Program-made: the position numbers and the translations under genes
The notes under the pieces: model-generated
Databases searched by the model: none
Seen by the model: only the letters and a program-made list of their open reading frames with translations
What the model was told of the DNA's origin: nothing
Assembly (NCBI GenBank): GCA_022844565.1
Contig: JALHLK010000043.1
Coordinates: forward strand, 1 to 42,429
Direction: 5' to 3'
Length of the DNA: 42,429 bases
Source of the DNA: Saprospiraceae bacterium
GTDB taxonomy: Bacteria > Bacteroidota > Bacteroidia > Chitinophagales > Saprospiraceae
Part shown: positions 15,661 to 24,755 of the stretch, piece after piece
How positions within the stretch are numbered: the first letter of the stretch is position 1
Layout of the letters: every line of letters starts with the position of its first letter

Positions 15661-15753
15661 CTATTTCTTCTTCTTATGTCTGTTCTTTCTTAGTCGCTTC
15701 TTTCTCTTGTGAGTTGCGATCTTATGTCTTTTTCTTTTTTTACCGCAAGGCAT
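15661..15753 (-). CDS. 30-residue basic ribosome-associated-type protein (AURKAIP1/COX24 domain)
   Basis: This short frame encodes 30 residues beginning MPCGKKRKRHKIATHKRKKR and ending in a run of Lys; more than half of the residues are Lys or Arg. This is the highly conserved Bacteroidota protein annotated as AURKAIP1/COX24 domain-containing, related to the mitochondrial small-subunit protein mS38, and is most likely a ribosomal component. A start at 15753 and TAG at 15663-15661 are clear, and a strong terminator follows. It lies 36 bases after the TPR gene. Confidence 0.85.
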   Translation of the reverse strand: MPCGKKRKRHKIATHKRKKRLRKNRHKKKK

Positions 15754-15789
15754 ATTTAAATATTTAAAAATTAAAAAATTATTTTTTGT

Positions 15790-16569
15790 CTATTCAGCGT
15801 TACAAATATCAATGAAGGGCTTTGCTAAATCTGATTCTCCTTTATTAGTCATGACTTCTGCCATCAAACAGTTGGCCTGTCTATTATTGCCATCTATTTT
15901 TAGAGCTTGTTCTAATCTTTCTTGTGCTCTATCCCATTGGCCAGTTTTTATAGCTAATCTAGCAAGTTGAACCATTACTGAAGCGTTTTCAGGATATTTT
16001 TTATTTAAGTCCCTTAACATCAGAATTCCTTTCATCGGGTTATCTGATAAGGGTTTTTCTACATAAACCAAAGAAAGATTAATTTGATGATTCACATTTT
16101 CTGGATCCAAAGATATGGCATTTTCAAAAGCTGTAATCGCTCTATTAAATGCAAATTCTTTTTCTTTTTCCTGTTCAGATGATTTCAAACCCAATATATA
16201 CGAAGTACCAGCGATGGCCCAAGAGTCTGCAGATTTATCTACTTTTGCTACTTCTTCTGCATAGTATGCCGATATAACTGGATATCCAAGTTCATACCAT
16301 TTTGAAGCATAAGCTTTTGTTGATTCGATCTTTGACACTACGGTGGAGTCCTTAGTAGCAGCTTGCATTGCTTCTAAAGTCTTCATCTCCTCTAGAGATA
16401 AAGATTCTCTAGCAGTTACTATTAAGTTTTCAATACCCGTTACTTCCAAATTATTAGACCTAGACTTTTCTAGATTTATAATTTTGTTAGGTTTATATTC
16501 GAAACCGAAAAATAATAATAAAACAATTACTATTGCTCCAGCTAGCGTGAATATTTGAAACTTTCCCAA
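15790..16569 (-). CDS. TPR-repeat protein with N-terminal membrane anchor
   Basis: The 259-residue protein has one hydrophobic helix near residues 5-23 (IFTLAGAIVIVLLLFFGF) and then a mostly helical part with tetratricopeptide-like repeats: AFNRAITAFENAISLDPENVNHQINL, GILMLRDLNKKYPENASVMVQLARLA and WDRAQERLEQALKIDGNNRQANCLMAEV (these are adjacent segments given in part). Such proteins are scaffolds for other proteins, and no specific partner can be named. It begins 11 bases after HU and is followed by the COX24-type gene, so the three form an operon. Confidence 0.75.
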   Translation of the reverse strand: MGKFQIFTLAGAIVIVLLLFFGFEYKPNKIINLEKSRSNNLEVTGIENLIVTARESLSLEEMKTLEAMQAATKDSTVVSKIESTKAYASKWYELGYPVISAYYAEEVAKVDKSADSWAIAGTSYILGLKSSEQEKEKEFAFNRAITAFENAISLDPENVNHQINLSLVYVEKPLSDNPMKGILMLRDLNKKYPENASVMVQLARLAIKTGQWDRAQERLEQALKIDGNNRQANCLMAEVMTNKGESDLAKPFIDICNAE

Positions 16570-16580
16570 TCGATTATTAA

Positions 16581-16895
16581 TTATTCTGTATCACCAGCAT
16601 CCTCTGGTAAACTTGTTACGTTTTCTTTTACCTGCTCTACAAATACTTTAGCCGGCTTGAAAGAAGGAATAAAGTGCTCTGGTATCTCTATAGCTTTGTT
16701 CTTTTTAATGTGTCTCCCTATTTTTTTAGCTCTCTTTTTGATAATAAAAGAACCAAAACCTCTAATGTATACATTTTCTCCAGATGATAAAGATTCTCTT
16801 ACTTCTGAAAAAAAAGATTCCAATGCTACTAGTACATCTACCTTTGCAACTCCAGTTTTCTCAGAAATTGACGATACCAAGTCTGCCTTTCTCAT
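16581..16895 (-). CDS. HU/IHF-family DNA-binding protein
   Basis: The 104-residue protein begins MRKADLVSSISEKTGVAKVDV and contains the conserved arm region IRGFGSFIIKKRAKKIGRH and PSFKPAKVF, the HU/IHF signature. It bends and compacts DNA as a dimer. Compared with HU of about 90 residues it carries an acidic C-terminal tail (ENVTSLPEDAGDTE). Its stop is 11 bases upstream of the TPR gene. The family cannot be split into HU or IHF from sequence alone. Confidence 0.9.
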   Translation of the reverse strand: MRKADLVSSISEKTGVAKVDVLVALESFFSEVRESLSSGENVYIRGFGSFIIKKRAKKIGRHIKKNKAIEIPEHFIPSFKPAKVFVEQVKENVTSLPEDAGDTE

Positions 16896-17258
16896 TTATT
16901 CTATTTTCTTTTGTTTAATAATTTTCCTTTAACTTTATAAGTTGCACAAAATGAATACTTTGCGTATAAATTAATGTGCTTTATAGTTTGGAGGTGCAAA
17001 TTTCTAAATAATATTCTAAAACAAAAACTTATTAACAGTTTTTTTTCATAATAATTTAAAATATCTCAAAGTAATTTATTCATTTACAGAAAGTTGACAT
17101 TTTTTGTTAGCTTTTTCATAGATAGAAATTAATTTTCGGCAATGTCAATGCAATCAGCATGCAATAGCTGTTTCAAGAATTTTTAGATAAACTATAGTTT
17201 CTTTGGAAAAAATAAAAGCCGAATCAAAACAAAACAATTACAGTTTAAAATATCCCAA
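16896..17258. other. Gene-free interval upstream of HU and after lgt
   Basis: AT-rich with no coding frame I can support. It holds the expected promoter region of HU and a 12-bp palindrome AAACTATAGTTT at 17189-17200. The inner 10 bases of this palindrome recur at 20981-20990. No other structure stands out. Confidence 0.4.
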
Positions 17259-18476
17259 TTAAGGGTATCTTTCTTTACTGTATTTAGGTAATAATATAAT
17301 ACCAATTATACCAATAATCACAAAGGCTATTGAAATATATTGCGCTTGAGAATAATTTAAGCCAAACATTTCGTATTTTTCATTTACTCTTATTTGTTCA
17401 ATAAAGAATCGTTCAATGCCATTGTACACCATGTATACAAAAAATAAAAGTCCTGGTATTTTGATTCGATTTCTATAGAAGTACATTAATCCAAACCCAA
17501 TCAATGAAATGGTCGTTTCATATATCGGAGTTGGATATACGGCTTGTGTAAGTTGATGACAATACCTCATGCCACAAGCTGCTTTACATCTTTCTTCGAT
17601 GGCGAGGCGACCTGTGTTGTATATTTCCATATTGCAGCCTGCTAGAGGTGTACCTTCGTTATTTACATTATTTGGGTAACTATATGACCAAAGCCAATCC
17701 GGTAAAAACCACCATTCTGGCTGTACTGCAGCTACTATTCCCCAATCACCATCACCAGATACTTGACAACCGATGCGACCAATAGCATAACCTAATAATA
17801 TACCCATCCCTGCTATATCCATCATGTATACTGGTTTTATACCATTTTTTTTCACAAAATAGTACACAGCTGCAAAAGCAAATATGATACCACCGTATAC
17901 GGTTAATCCACTTCCCGAAAATAGTACACCGATTGGATCTGCAAAAAAAGCTGACATATTTTCAAAAATCGAAAAAAGCCTTGCACCAAGTACCCCAGAA
18001 ATTGCTGCTATAAATATAATGTCAACTGCCTTTTCATGTGGATGTACGATTGCTTCTAAAGGTTGTGACACTGTAGGTTTTTTGACTATTTTTTCATAAT
18101 AGGTGTAAGCTCCAAATGCTATAGCTCCTATTATACCAATGGTCCAATTTCCTAATGAAGAGAATATTACTGATGCTGGATCCGCTTTAAATTGATCAAA
18201 ATTACTGAAGATATATGGAAGTTTTGATAAAATGACTGCTGTAATGACGACATTGATGATTAAATCACCTAATGTATATTTATTAGTACTCCCTTTTACT
18301 TTAAAAGCAGAAATTGCTCCAATATTTTCTAATCGTTTTAATTCCGACTTTACTAAAATGCCACAGGCTAAAAAAGCCATACCCAACATGAATCCAAAAC
18401 TCTTGAAAATGGATGTCCAATTATCTACTTCGGTTCCAAAAATATCATTAAAAAAATAGGAAAGATCTGGATACAT
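17259..18476 (-). CDS. lgt: Prolipoprotein diacylglyceryl transferase
   Basis: Lgt transfers diacylglycerol from phosphatidylglycerol to the lipobox Cys of prolipoproteins in the inner membrane. The signature GRIGCQVSGDGDWG and the C-terminal GIERFFIEQIRVNEKY are present, with seven or more membrane helices. At 405 residues it is longer than E. coli Lgt (291), through an N-terminal membrane extension and a loop insert with four Cys (CNMEIYNTG...CKAACGMRYCHQ). In the loop where E. coli has His103-Gly-Gly, this protein has Tyr-Gly-Gly (GLTVYGGII). The window contains several predicted lipoprotein substrates (SusD, DUF1553, DUF1501 proteins). Confidence 0.9.
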   Translation of the reverse strand: MYPDLSYFFNDIFGTEVDNWTSIFKSFGFMLGMAFLACGILVKSELKRLENIGAISAFKVKGSTNKYTLGDLIINVVITAVILSKLPYIFSNFDQFKADPASVIFSSLGNWTIGIIGAIAFGAYTYYEKIVKKPTVSQPLEAIVHPHEKAVDIIFIAAISGVLGARLFSIFENMSAFFADPIGVLFSGSGLTVYGGIIFAFAAVYYFVKKNGIKPVYMMDIAGMGILLGYAIGRIGCQVSGDGDWGIVAAVQPEWWFLPDWLWSYSYPNNVNNEGTPLAGCNMEIYNTGRLAIEERCKAACGMRYCHQLTQAVYPTPIYETTISLIGFGLMYFYRNRIKIPGLLFFVYMVYNGIERFFIEQIRVNEKYEMFGLNYSQAQYISIAFVIIGIIGIILLPKYSKERYP

Positions 18477-18592
18477 ACGCTTCTTTTAAGGACAAATATA
18501 AGGCTTTTTGTCAATTTTTTTGGTAGATGGTTAAGTTAACATTTTATTATCAGAATGGCAGGGTCTTTTGAATGCTTCTGTAAGGATGAATA

Positions 18593-19897
18593 TTAAATAG
18601 ATTTCTGCTTTTTTGAAAGTATGACTCCAATGGAAATAGATAAAATACAATAAAGCGTAAAAAAGATAGCACCATAATCTAAATGTGTATAATTTAGCGT
18701 TTCGACAGCAAATCCTGACTTGTTGTTTTCCATCCGTTCCAATTGAGTGGTAATGAGTCCATAAAAACCCACATAAGCCATAAAAAGAGCAACTACAAAT
18801 ACATCGGCCATACTCCATTTACCTAAGTGAAAGATCATGCCTTTCACCAATTTATTTTGTTGCATCTTAGGTAAGATTAAATACATGCCACTCAAAATTA
18901 ATTTTATCACCGGGAATACGACGCTGAAGCATAAAACCATTATTCCTACAATTTTTAAATCAAAAGTTCGACCTTCTAACAAATTTTGAGTCACATCGAG
19001 AATAGATTTTGTTTGAAAGAATAATGTTTGCTCTTCAAATGATAGCGGTTGGCCAAACAATGTGAATGAAAATGCATTTAGCCTAACATCCAAAATAATC
19101 ATCGGGAGATTTATACCACAGATAAGCAAAATGATTGACAAAAGTGTTAAGCTAGCAATCAATAAACTCAAACTATTACTCAGAAAAAACAACATGAAAG
19201 CAAGTAGAAGGCCTGCTCCCAGAAACAATAAAAGATGAAAGCTCGCCTGTTTTAAATCTGCCTTATGTTTTGCAATATTAGCAACAAGCATATTATTTAA
19301 TTCTTCTATTGTATTTGTACCATAGGTATGAGCCATTTCTATTCGCGTATCTACTACAGTTGAATCCTTAGTATCAACAAGAATATTATCCAATTCAGAT
19401 TTTAGCACTGCCTTAATTTTGGGTTCCTTTTTCCTTAATTCGCCAGCCAATCTTTTTGCCATCGAAGGTATACTTGCCTCAATATTTAGGTTGCCAATTT
19501 GTTCAGGAAGGTTTTTCTTAAACATATTAAGCAAAAGAGGGGGAATTGACTTTTTCTCTTCTGCTTCTTTAAAAAGCTCTTCAAATAGCTTACCCGATAT
19601 AAAATAATCTTTATAAATACCTTTTAAATAGCTTCTCAATTCTATTTCCACTTCCCCATAAGCATCAGATGATATCTCGAATTCTTGAAGTCGCTTGGTG
19701 AATATGTTTAAGGCTTTGTCTTTCCATGCATCCATATTAAAAAGACCATAATCTATCTTGTGGATAGAAGCACGATCTGTTTCTTCTTGCTGTATGACCT
19801 TACTTTGATTGATGAGATCTAAAGCGAGGTAACCCGAATAAATAAGTAACAGGCCAATGCAAACAGCAATCGAATATGTAAGTATTTTTTTCACCAA
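18593..19897 (-). CDS. PqiA-like integral membrane protein
   Basis: The 434-residue protein has one N-terminal helix (ILTYSIAVCIGLLLIYSGYLAL), a charged, helical extracytoplasmic region to about residue 225, and then several helices. The part from about 235 to 430 resembles paraquat-inducible protein A: INLPMIILDVRLNAFSFTLFG, a VFPVIKLIL segment and GKWSMADVFVVALFMAY, the last being the conserved W-S-M-x-D-V motif. PqiA partners MCE proteins in envelope lipid transport in Proteobacteria, but no MCE gene is visible here. The long N-terminal region before the PqiA domain is not typical of E. coli PqiA. The gene is transcribed toward lgt, 116 bases away. Confidence 0.75.
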   Translation of the reverse strand: MVKKILTYSIAVCIGLLLIYSGYLALDLINQSKVIQQEETDRASIHKIDYGLFNMDAWKDKALNIFTKRLQEFEISSDAYGEVEIELRSYLKGIYKDYFISGKLFEELFKEAEEKKSIPPLLLNMFKKNLPEQIGNLNIEASIPSMAKRLAGELRKKEPKIKAVLKSELDNILVDTKDSTVVDTRIEMAHTYGTNTIEELNNMLVANIAKHKADLKQASFHLLLFLGAGLLLAFMLFFLSNSLSLLIASLTLLSIILLICGINLPMIILDVRLNAFSFTLFGQPLSFEEQTLFFQTKSILDVTQNLLEGRTFDLKIVGIMVLCFSVVFPVIKLILSGMYLILPKMQQNKLVKGMIFHLGKWSMADVFVVALFMAYVGFYGLITTQLERMENNKSGFAVETLNYTHLDYGAIFFTLYCILSISIGVILSKKQKSI

Positions 19898-19914
19898 TTG
19901 GAATTAGATATAAA

Positions 19915-20085
19915 CTCGAATTAAGCATTAGTAATTTACTTCGAAAAGATCTGACTCCAAATTTGTTTCTGTAATCATTTTTCTTACTCTATGAAGCTTT
20001 GGCTGCATCTACGGGTAAAAAATTCCATCATCACAACTTTTTTGTCACATTTCCTCTCACAACAAAGTCTAACACGTAATTCGGG
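19915..20085 (-). repeat. Fold-back element family A, copy 3 (inverted, diverged)
   Basis: Read on the minus strand this 171-bp segment aligns end to end with the copies at 29162 and 32492, with clear blocks such as AAAGTCTAA, GGCTGCA, CGGGT and ATTTCCT (plus-strand forms). The ends CTCGAATT (19915-19922) and AATTCGGG (20078-20085) pair with one G-U. The centre is TGAAGC-TTTG-GCTGCA (19992-20007), so the whole element is symmetric about a 4-nt loop at 19998-20001. It is noncoding. Confidence 0.7.
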
Positions 20086-20433
20086 ACAAATTTAAGAAGT
20101 AACGCTAAAAGTACAGTAAAGTTACTTAATGACAAAGAAATTGGATGAAATGCTAACTAAAAAACAAGTGCCTTTCTCTTCATTACCAAGCTGAAAACCC
20201 AAAAAAACCTAAATTTGCTTTTATCAAAATATCTTTTTTGAATAAATCAACTTTTCTTGGCTGATAAGTTCTTTCCTCATCGCAAACGTATAGTCAACAT
20301 AATCCATAAGCTACTATAAAGTCAAAAAGTCTGTGAAACACACCAGGAATATAGCATCAATGTCAAGTCAGAATGTCAAGAGAATCTTTGACAGTTTCTT
20401 TTGATGTCAAAAATAAGTAGTGATTTTGGTTAT
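20086..20433. other. Gene-free interval between the fold-back and the iscA-like gene
   Basis: No gene is supported. The last 100 bases contain TGTCAA or its complement several times (around 20359-20408). I see no terminator of clear form. Confidence 0.35.
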
Positions 20434-20763
20434 CTATAAAGAAAAACTTTCTCCACATCCACAAGTACGTGATGCATTTGGGTTTTCGAAATAAAATCCT
20501 TTGCCGTTGAGTTCTCCAGAAAATTGCAATGTAGTATTGCAAAGAAACAGAAAGCTTGTTAAGTCAGTAACCAGTTTTACACCTTTATCTTCAAAAATTT
20601 GGTCTGCTGGTTTATTCTCGTTGTCAAATGTCATATCGTAAGTCATACCACTGCAGCCCCCACTCTTTACAGCAACTCTTACAAAATATTCGGAAATATT
20701 TTTTCCATCTTGCTGAAATATTTCTAAGATTCTGTCTTTTGCACCTTCACTTATGAATAACAT
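20434..20763 (-). CDS. HesB/IscA/SufA-type iron-sulfur assembly protein
   Basis: The 109-residue protein has the A-type carrier signature: Cys37 in SGGCSGMTYDM and the C-terminal CGCGESF (Cys101 and Cys103). These three Cys bind an Fe-S cluster or iron to be handed to apo-proteins. The length and the C-terminal position of the CxC motif fit the family. No isc or suf genes are adjacent, so it works with a system encoded elsewhere. A weak -7-like box (GAACTTTG on the minus strand, about 20808-20815) lies upstream of the start. Confidence 0.9.
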   Translation of the reverse strand: MLFISEGAKDRILEIFQQDGKNISEYFVRVAVKSGGCSGMTYDMTFDNENKPADQIFEDKGVKLVTDLTSFLFLCNTTLQFSGELNGKGFYFENPNASRTCGCGESFSL

Positions 20764-21104
20764 ACTTTAGTTTTATTATTTCTTGCAATAACATTTTTAG
20801 TCACTACAAAGTTCCGATATTTGAGAGTTTTAAAAACCTATTCTATTAAAAATATTTTATCCGGTTGTGCATATTACGTGACTTCAATGACAAAATACTA
20901 AAATGAATATTAAAAGATGTCTTCAATGTTTATAAAATCATTAAACTAGAAGAAGAGATCCGTAGTCGGTTCTGCCTCTAAACTATAGTTACATCAATTT
21001 TTGCGAAGTAACGTTTCCTCCCATGACATACTTTTACAACAGCGAAAACGAATTTAAGAACTCTCTAAAGAGAAAAAAGTAAAAGATTTTCTTGTTCTAT
21101 TCTT
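20764..21104. other. Gene-free interval between the kinase and the iscA-like gene
   Basis: No coding frame is supported in these 341 bases. The palindrome AACTATAGTT is at 20981-20990. An AT-rich stretch at about 21045-21110, with a short CTCTCTAAAGAGA palindrome, may help end the kinase transcript. Confidence 0.35.
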
Positions 21105-24100
21105 TTACTCTAGTATAACCACTTCTAGATTTTCATCAACTAGATCATCTCTTAGAAGTGGCAATTCGATGAAGAAATCTGTACCTTGACCTTCTACAGA
21201 CTCGAAATAGATTCGACCGTTCATACTTTCTAGCATGTTTGCACAAATTGCAAGGCCAAGTCCAGTACCAGAACTTTTGGAAGTAAAGTTGGGCGTAAAG
21301 ACTTTTGGTTTCATTGCATCACTTATTCCAGATCCGTTGTCAGAAACTCTAATTACGGCTTTGTTTTCTTTTTTGGTGAGCTCAATTTCTATTTTGCCTC
21401 TTTTATCTTCGGCTATAGCTTGTGTAGCATTTTTCACTACATTGTTGAGGATTCTAACAAGATGATTTCGATCTGCAAACACATGAATATCATTAACAGG
21501 CTCTAACATTTCGATATCCATATCTTCTCTTTTACGAAACAAGTCATGAATAGCTTCTACAACCTCATTAAGGATGATACGTTCATTTGAGGTCTTGGGA
21601 AGTGTGGCAAAATTAGAAAAACTATCGGCTATTTGTGTTAAGTTGTTAATTTGTTCCATCAAAGTGCCGCTTATTTTTTGAATTAAACCTTTAGCCCTTT
21701 CTGGATCATCTTTTATGGTTTTTTCAAGGTATTGTAGGCTCAATTTCATGGGTGTCAATGGATTTTTTATTTCGTGAGCAACTTGTTTAGCCATTTCTCT
21801 CCAAGCCATTTCTCTTTCAGTTTTAGCCAAGAGATCGGCACTTTTTGTGATCTCGTCGGTCAAGAGATTATATTCATTGATTAGCTCACCAATCTCATCA
21901 TTACTCGCCCATTCAAGTTTTGGGTGTGTTTTTCCAAATTTATATGTTCTTAAATTGTTTTTTAAAATTGTAAGGGGGTTTGTTACCGTATTACTGATGG
22001 TGATGGCTATTGCAGTAGCTAATAAGAAGAGAAAGATATATACATTTAACATCGTACCTATGTATGTGCGTACATATTCTTTTTCGACATTACTATATCT
22101 TAAAATCGAAGGAGAATATCCGAGATACAGTAATTGGTTGCTATTTTGAGTTGATTTTATTTCAATGATGGAGTATTTATCATTAACTTGGAAAGACGCA
22201 AACATACCTTGATTAAATTTGCCTAATGATTCTTTTATAGATTTGAGCTCTTTTGCTGGGAGATTTGGTACATAAGCGTTCGAACCTCTGGATGAAATAA
22301 TACTAAAACCTTTCGAATCATAAAGATCAATATAGCCTTCAAATAGCTCACTTAATCGTTGATTTTGAATAGTGAGATAATTTTTCATACTGGCAAAGTC
22401 ATTATTATTACCTAATTCTTCATTGATATACTTTCCTAAAAGATCTGCAGAAACTCGAGACTTTTGGGCACTTTCTTGAGATGACATTCTATTAAGGTAG
22501 ATGGTTGTCATGATACCAATAACGGTAAAAATTATAATGCTTAAGCCAACAATAGTTACCTGTATTCTAAAGCTAAGGGATGAACTGTCAGCAAATTTTA
22601 TAGACTTTTTATCTCCTATAGGGATAAGATTGAATTTATTGTTTACTACAATCAGAAGAAGGACACCGATTACTCCAAAAGCAAATATCAGGGTGAATAA
22701 AGAAATTGGTCCAATAAAACCTTTCTCAATTGTATAAATATATGCTTTATATTCATTTTGGATATCTAAAATGCGCGTATTGACGCTAGTACTATATTTT
22801 GGAGTACCAAGATTTATTCCTAAAAGATTATTCTTTTCGACTACAACATTATTTTTTGTGATTTGGTAAGGAAACTCTGGCTGAGCATAATTATTAACTT
22901 TAAATGTTATAAATATTTCACTATTTTCAGACCCTTTATAATGCAGTGTATAATGTGGTTTTGTAGGCATGTAGTAAATATTTTTGCCCACACCTAGAGC
23001 TTTTTTTCGTATCGTATTTTTAATGGTTTCATAATTATAAAGACCTCCTTTCACAAGAGATTTACCTCTGTAAAATATATCGACTGACTCTATATTTATA
23101 TTCCTATTTGACTTAAGGCTACTATTTTTTAAAAGGAGGTTTCTAATATCGCTTACTTCTAAAATTTCAGACTCTGTTGCATTGAAGAATTTTTTAACAT
23201 AACCTTTCTTGATAATTTCTTTACTAAATTGTGCTACCACCTCTATGTCGGTTTTATTAGCCTTGTAAAAAGAAGAATTAATGCGGATGTCAAAATCTTT
23301 TTGGGCCTTAAGTTTTGATGGCTGATAGAGTATAAATGATATGTAAACAGCTTGAAAAACTATCCACCAAACATAATAAGTCAGTCTTTTTTCTTCAACT
23401 GATTTATAAATATCAAAAGAGAATATTAATAGTAGAATGAATAAGGAGAGTATAACAAGAACATTGATGGAAATAAAAAAAGAAAATATTGAAGCAGCTG
23501 CCAAAGGGATTACAAACAAAAACAGCAGTTTTTTTGAAAAACTAATTTCGTATCTATCCTCGCCTATATCTCTTGTCATGGCCATAAACATGAATGCAGA
23601 CATCAACATCACAATAATAAGAAAAACAAACTGTTCGGAAGTCAACTGCAGACCATGGTTTACATCAAAATTATAACCCAACTCACTGATGTAATACTTG
23701 ACATAAAGGTAGAGTGAATAAATACTAAATGTTCCAATAAACGACAATGTAATGTGTTCGGAGTTTAGTTTTTTAAAGATATAGGATACTAGCTTTACCC
23801 TTATTAAAAGATAAAAAACAGAAAGAATATCAGAAAGTATAAATAGAAATATCTTAAATTTTGGGTCAATTCGATATTGGTTGTCCAATTCTTCTATCCC
23901 AAATTTCAATAAAGACCATAGAACAAATACCGTTAAAATATTGGTCAGTAAAGTATTGGATAAATATTTATTTACGAAAATTGGAACCTTTCTCAGTAAG
24001 AATAAATAAAATAAAAAGAAAGAGGCATACGCTAAAATAGAATATATAAAATAATAGATGTGCAATTTTATAATTCTGCCTTCTCTCGGCAAGTTACTAT

Positions 24101-24611
24101 TTTTTTGATATTGATATTGGTAGTTATTGAGTATTATTGGGTTGCCAGAAGCATTGATAAATCCTATTCTCGGACTGTGTAATAAATTTAACTTTATAAG
24201 ATCGCCATCTAATCTAAAACTATCAACGTGGTATACGGTATAATTTTCCCGTTCATCTAAGATGTCGTTGTGCAATAAAAGTGTATCATTTTTGTATACC
24301 CGAGTTAAAAATATGGTTTTATAGGTATTAATATCATCGATGTTGGTAACAACTGACTTAAACTTAGAAACTTCAATTGATAGATACTTCTTAAACTCTA
24401 TTTCGTGATCGTCGACATGCATTAACTTCTTGATCGATATTGTAAATATCAAAATACTCAAAAGTACTAGAATAACCGAAAAAAACTTTGACTTAATCAA
24501 GCTTACTTGCAATATTAATTTGCCACAAAGTAAATAATAAATTACAAATAAATATAATATGTTGAGAAAAGATTCAAAGGAGCTAAGATTATTTAGTCCA
24601 ATTATTGACAA
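21105..24611 (-). CDS. Large multi-helix sensor histidine kinase, NtrY-like
   Basis: This 1,168-residue inner-membrane kinase begins with two helices, an extracytoplasmic segment, then a bundle of about seven helices (residues 190-430). A second extracytoplasmic region follows, then helices near residues 630 and 680, a periplasmic sensor loop, a final helix (IFLFLLATAIAITISNTVTNP), HAMP, HisKA with the phosphoacceptor in VAHEIKNPLTPMKLSL, and HATPase_c with N box LNNVVKNATQA, G1 DNGSGI and G2 GTGLGLAI. The VAHEIKNPLTP motif is typical of NtrY. The start is TTG at 24611; the first in-frame ATG (24407) would remove two helices. No response regulator gene is adjacent. Confidence 0.85.
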   Translation of the reverse strand: MSIIGLNNLSSFESFLNILYLFVIYYLLCGKLILQVSLIKSKFFSVILVLLSILIFTISIKKLMHVDDHEIEFKKYLSIEVSKFKSVVTNIDDINTYKTIFLTRVYKNDTLLLHNDILDERENYTVYHVDSFRLDGDLIKLNLLHSPRIGFINASGNPIILNNYQYQYQKNSNLPREGRIIKLHIYYFIYSILAYASFFLFYLFLLRKVPIFVNKYLSNTLLTNILTVFVLWSLLKFGIEELDNQYRIDPKFKIFLFILSDILSVFYLLIRVKLVSYIFKKLNSEHITLSFIGTFSIYSLYLYVKYYISELGYNFDVNHGLQLTSEQFVFLIIVMLMSAFMFMAMTRDIGEDRYEISFSKKLLFLFVIPLAAASIFSFFISINVLVILSLFILLLIFSFDIYKSVEEKRLTYYVWWIVFQAVYISFILYQPSKLKAQKDFDIRINSSFYKANKTDIEVVAQFSKEIIKKGYVKKFFNATESEILEVSDIRNLLLKNSSLKSNRNINIESVDIFYRGKSLVKGGLYNYETIKNTIRKKALGVGKNIYYMPTKPHYTLHYKGSENSEIFITFKVNNYAQPEFPYQITKNNVVVEKNNLLGINLGTPKYSTSVNTRILDIQNEYKAYIYTIEKGFIGPISLFTLIFAFGVIGVLLLIVVNNKFNLIPIGDKKSIKFADSSSLSFRIQVTIVGLSIIIFTVIGIMTTIYLNRMSSQESAQKSRVSADLLGKYINEELGNNNDFASMKNYLTIQNQRLSELFEGYIDLYDSKGFSIISSRGSNAYVPNLPAKELKSIKESLGKFNQGMFASFQVNDKYSIIEIKSTQNSNQLLYLGYSPSILRYSNVEKEYVRTYIGTMLNVYIFLFLLATAIAITISNTVTNPLTILKNNLRTYKFGKTHPKLEWASNDEIGELINEYNLLTDEITKSADLLAKTEREMAWREMAKQVAHEIKNPLTPMKLSLQYLEKTIKDDPERAKGLIQKISGTLMEQINNLTQIADSFSNFATLPKTSNERIILNEVVEAIHDLFRKREDMDIEMLEPVNDIHVFADRNHLVRILNNVVKNATQAIAEDKRGKIEIELTKKENKAVIRVSDNGSGISDAMKPKVFTPNFTSKSSGTGLGLAICANMLESMNGRIYFESVEGQGTDFFIELPLLRDDLVDENLEVVILE

Positions 24612-24666
24612 AAATTAACAAAAAAGAATTAATTATAATTTTAGATATCTAACCTCTCTATAAATG

Positions 24667-24701
24667 AAAAAGTCCCTGATAAAGATTATCAAGGACTTTT
24701 T
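24667..24701 (-). terminator. Intrinsic terminator after the exb cluster
   Basis: AAAAAGTCCCTGATAA (24667-24682), loop AGA, and TTATCAAGGACTTTTT (24686-24701) form a 16-bp stem with one mismatch. The A and T ends make it able to act in both directions, but the gene it serves is the exbD at 24756-25223, whose stop is 55 bases away. Confidence 0.75.
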
Positions 24702-24755
24702 ACTTCGACGATTTGAATTTAAATTTGAAATAATTTAAATCATAAAATTAATAAT

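Noticed and set aside
20340-20410. TTGACA-like motifs on the minus strand upstream of pqiA-like or after iscA-like gene
   Set aside because: Bacteroidota housekeeping promoters do not use TTGACA, and no matching -10 or downstream gene start fits.
17189-20990. AACTATAGTT palindrome at 17190-17199 and 20981-20990 as a shared operator
   Set aside because: A 10-bp AT-rich palindrome found twice in intergenic AT-rich DNA can be chance, and the positions relative to the genes differ.
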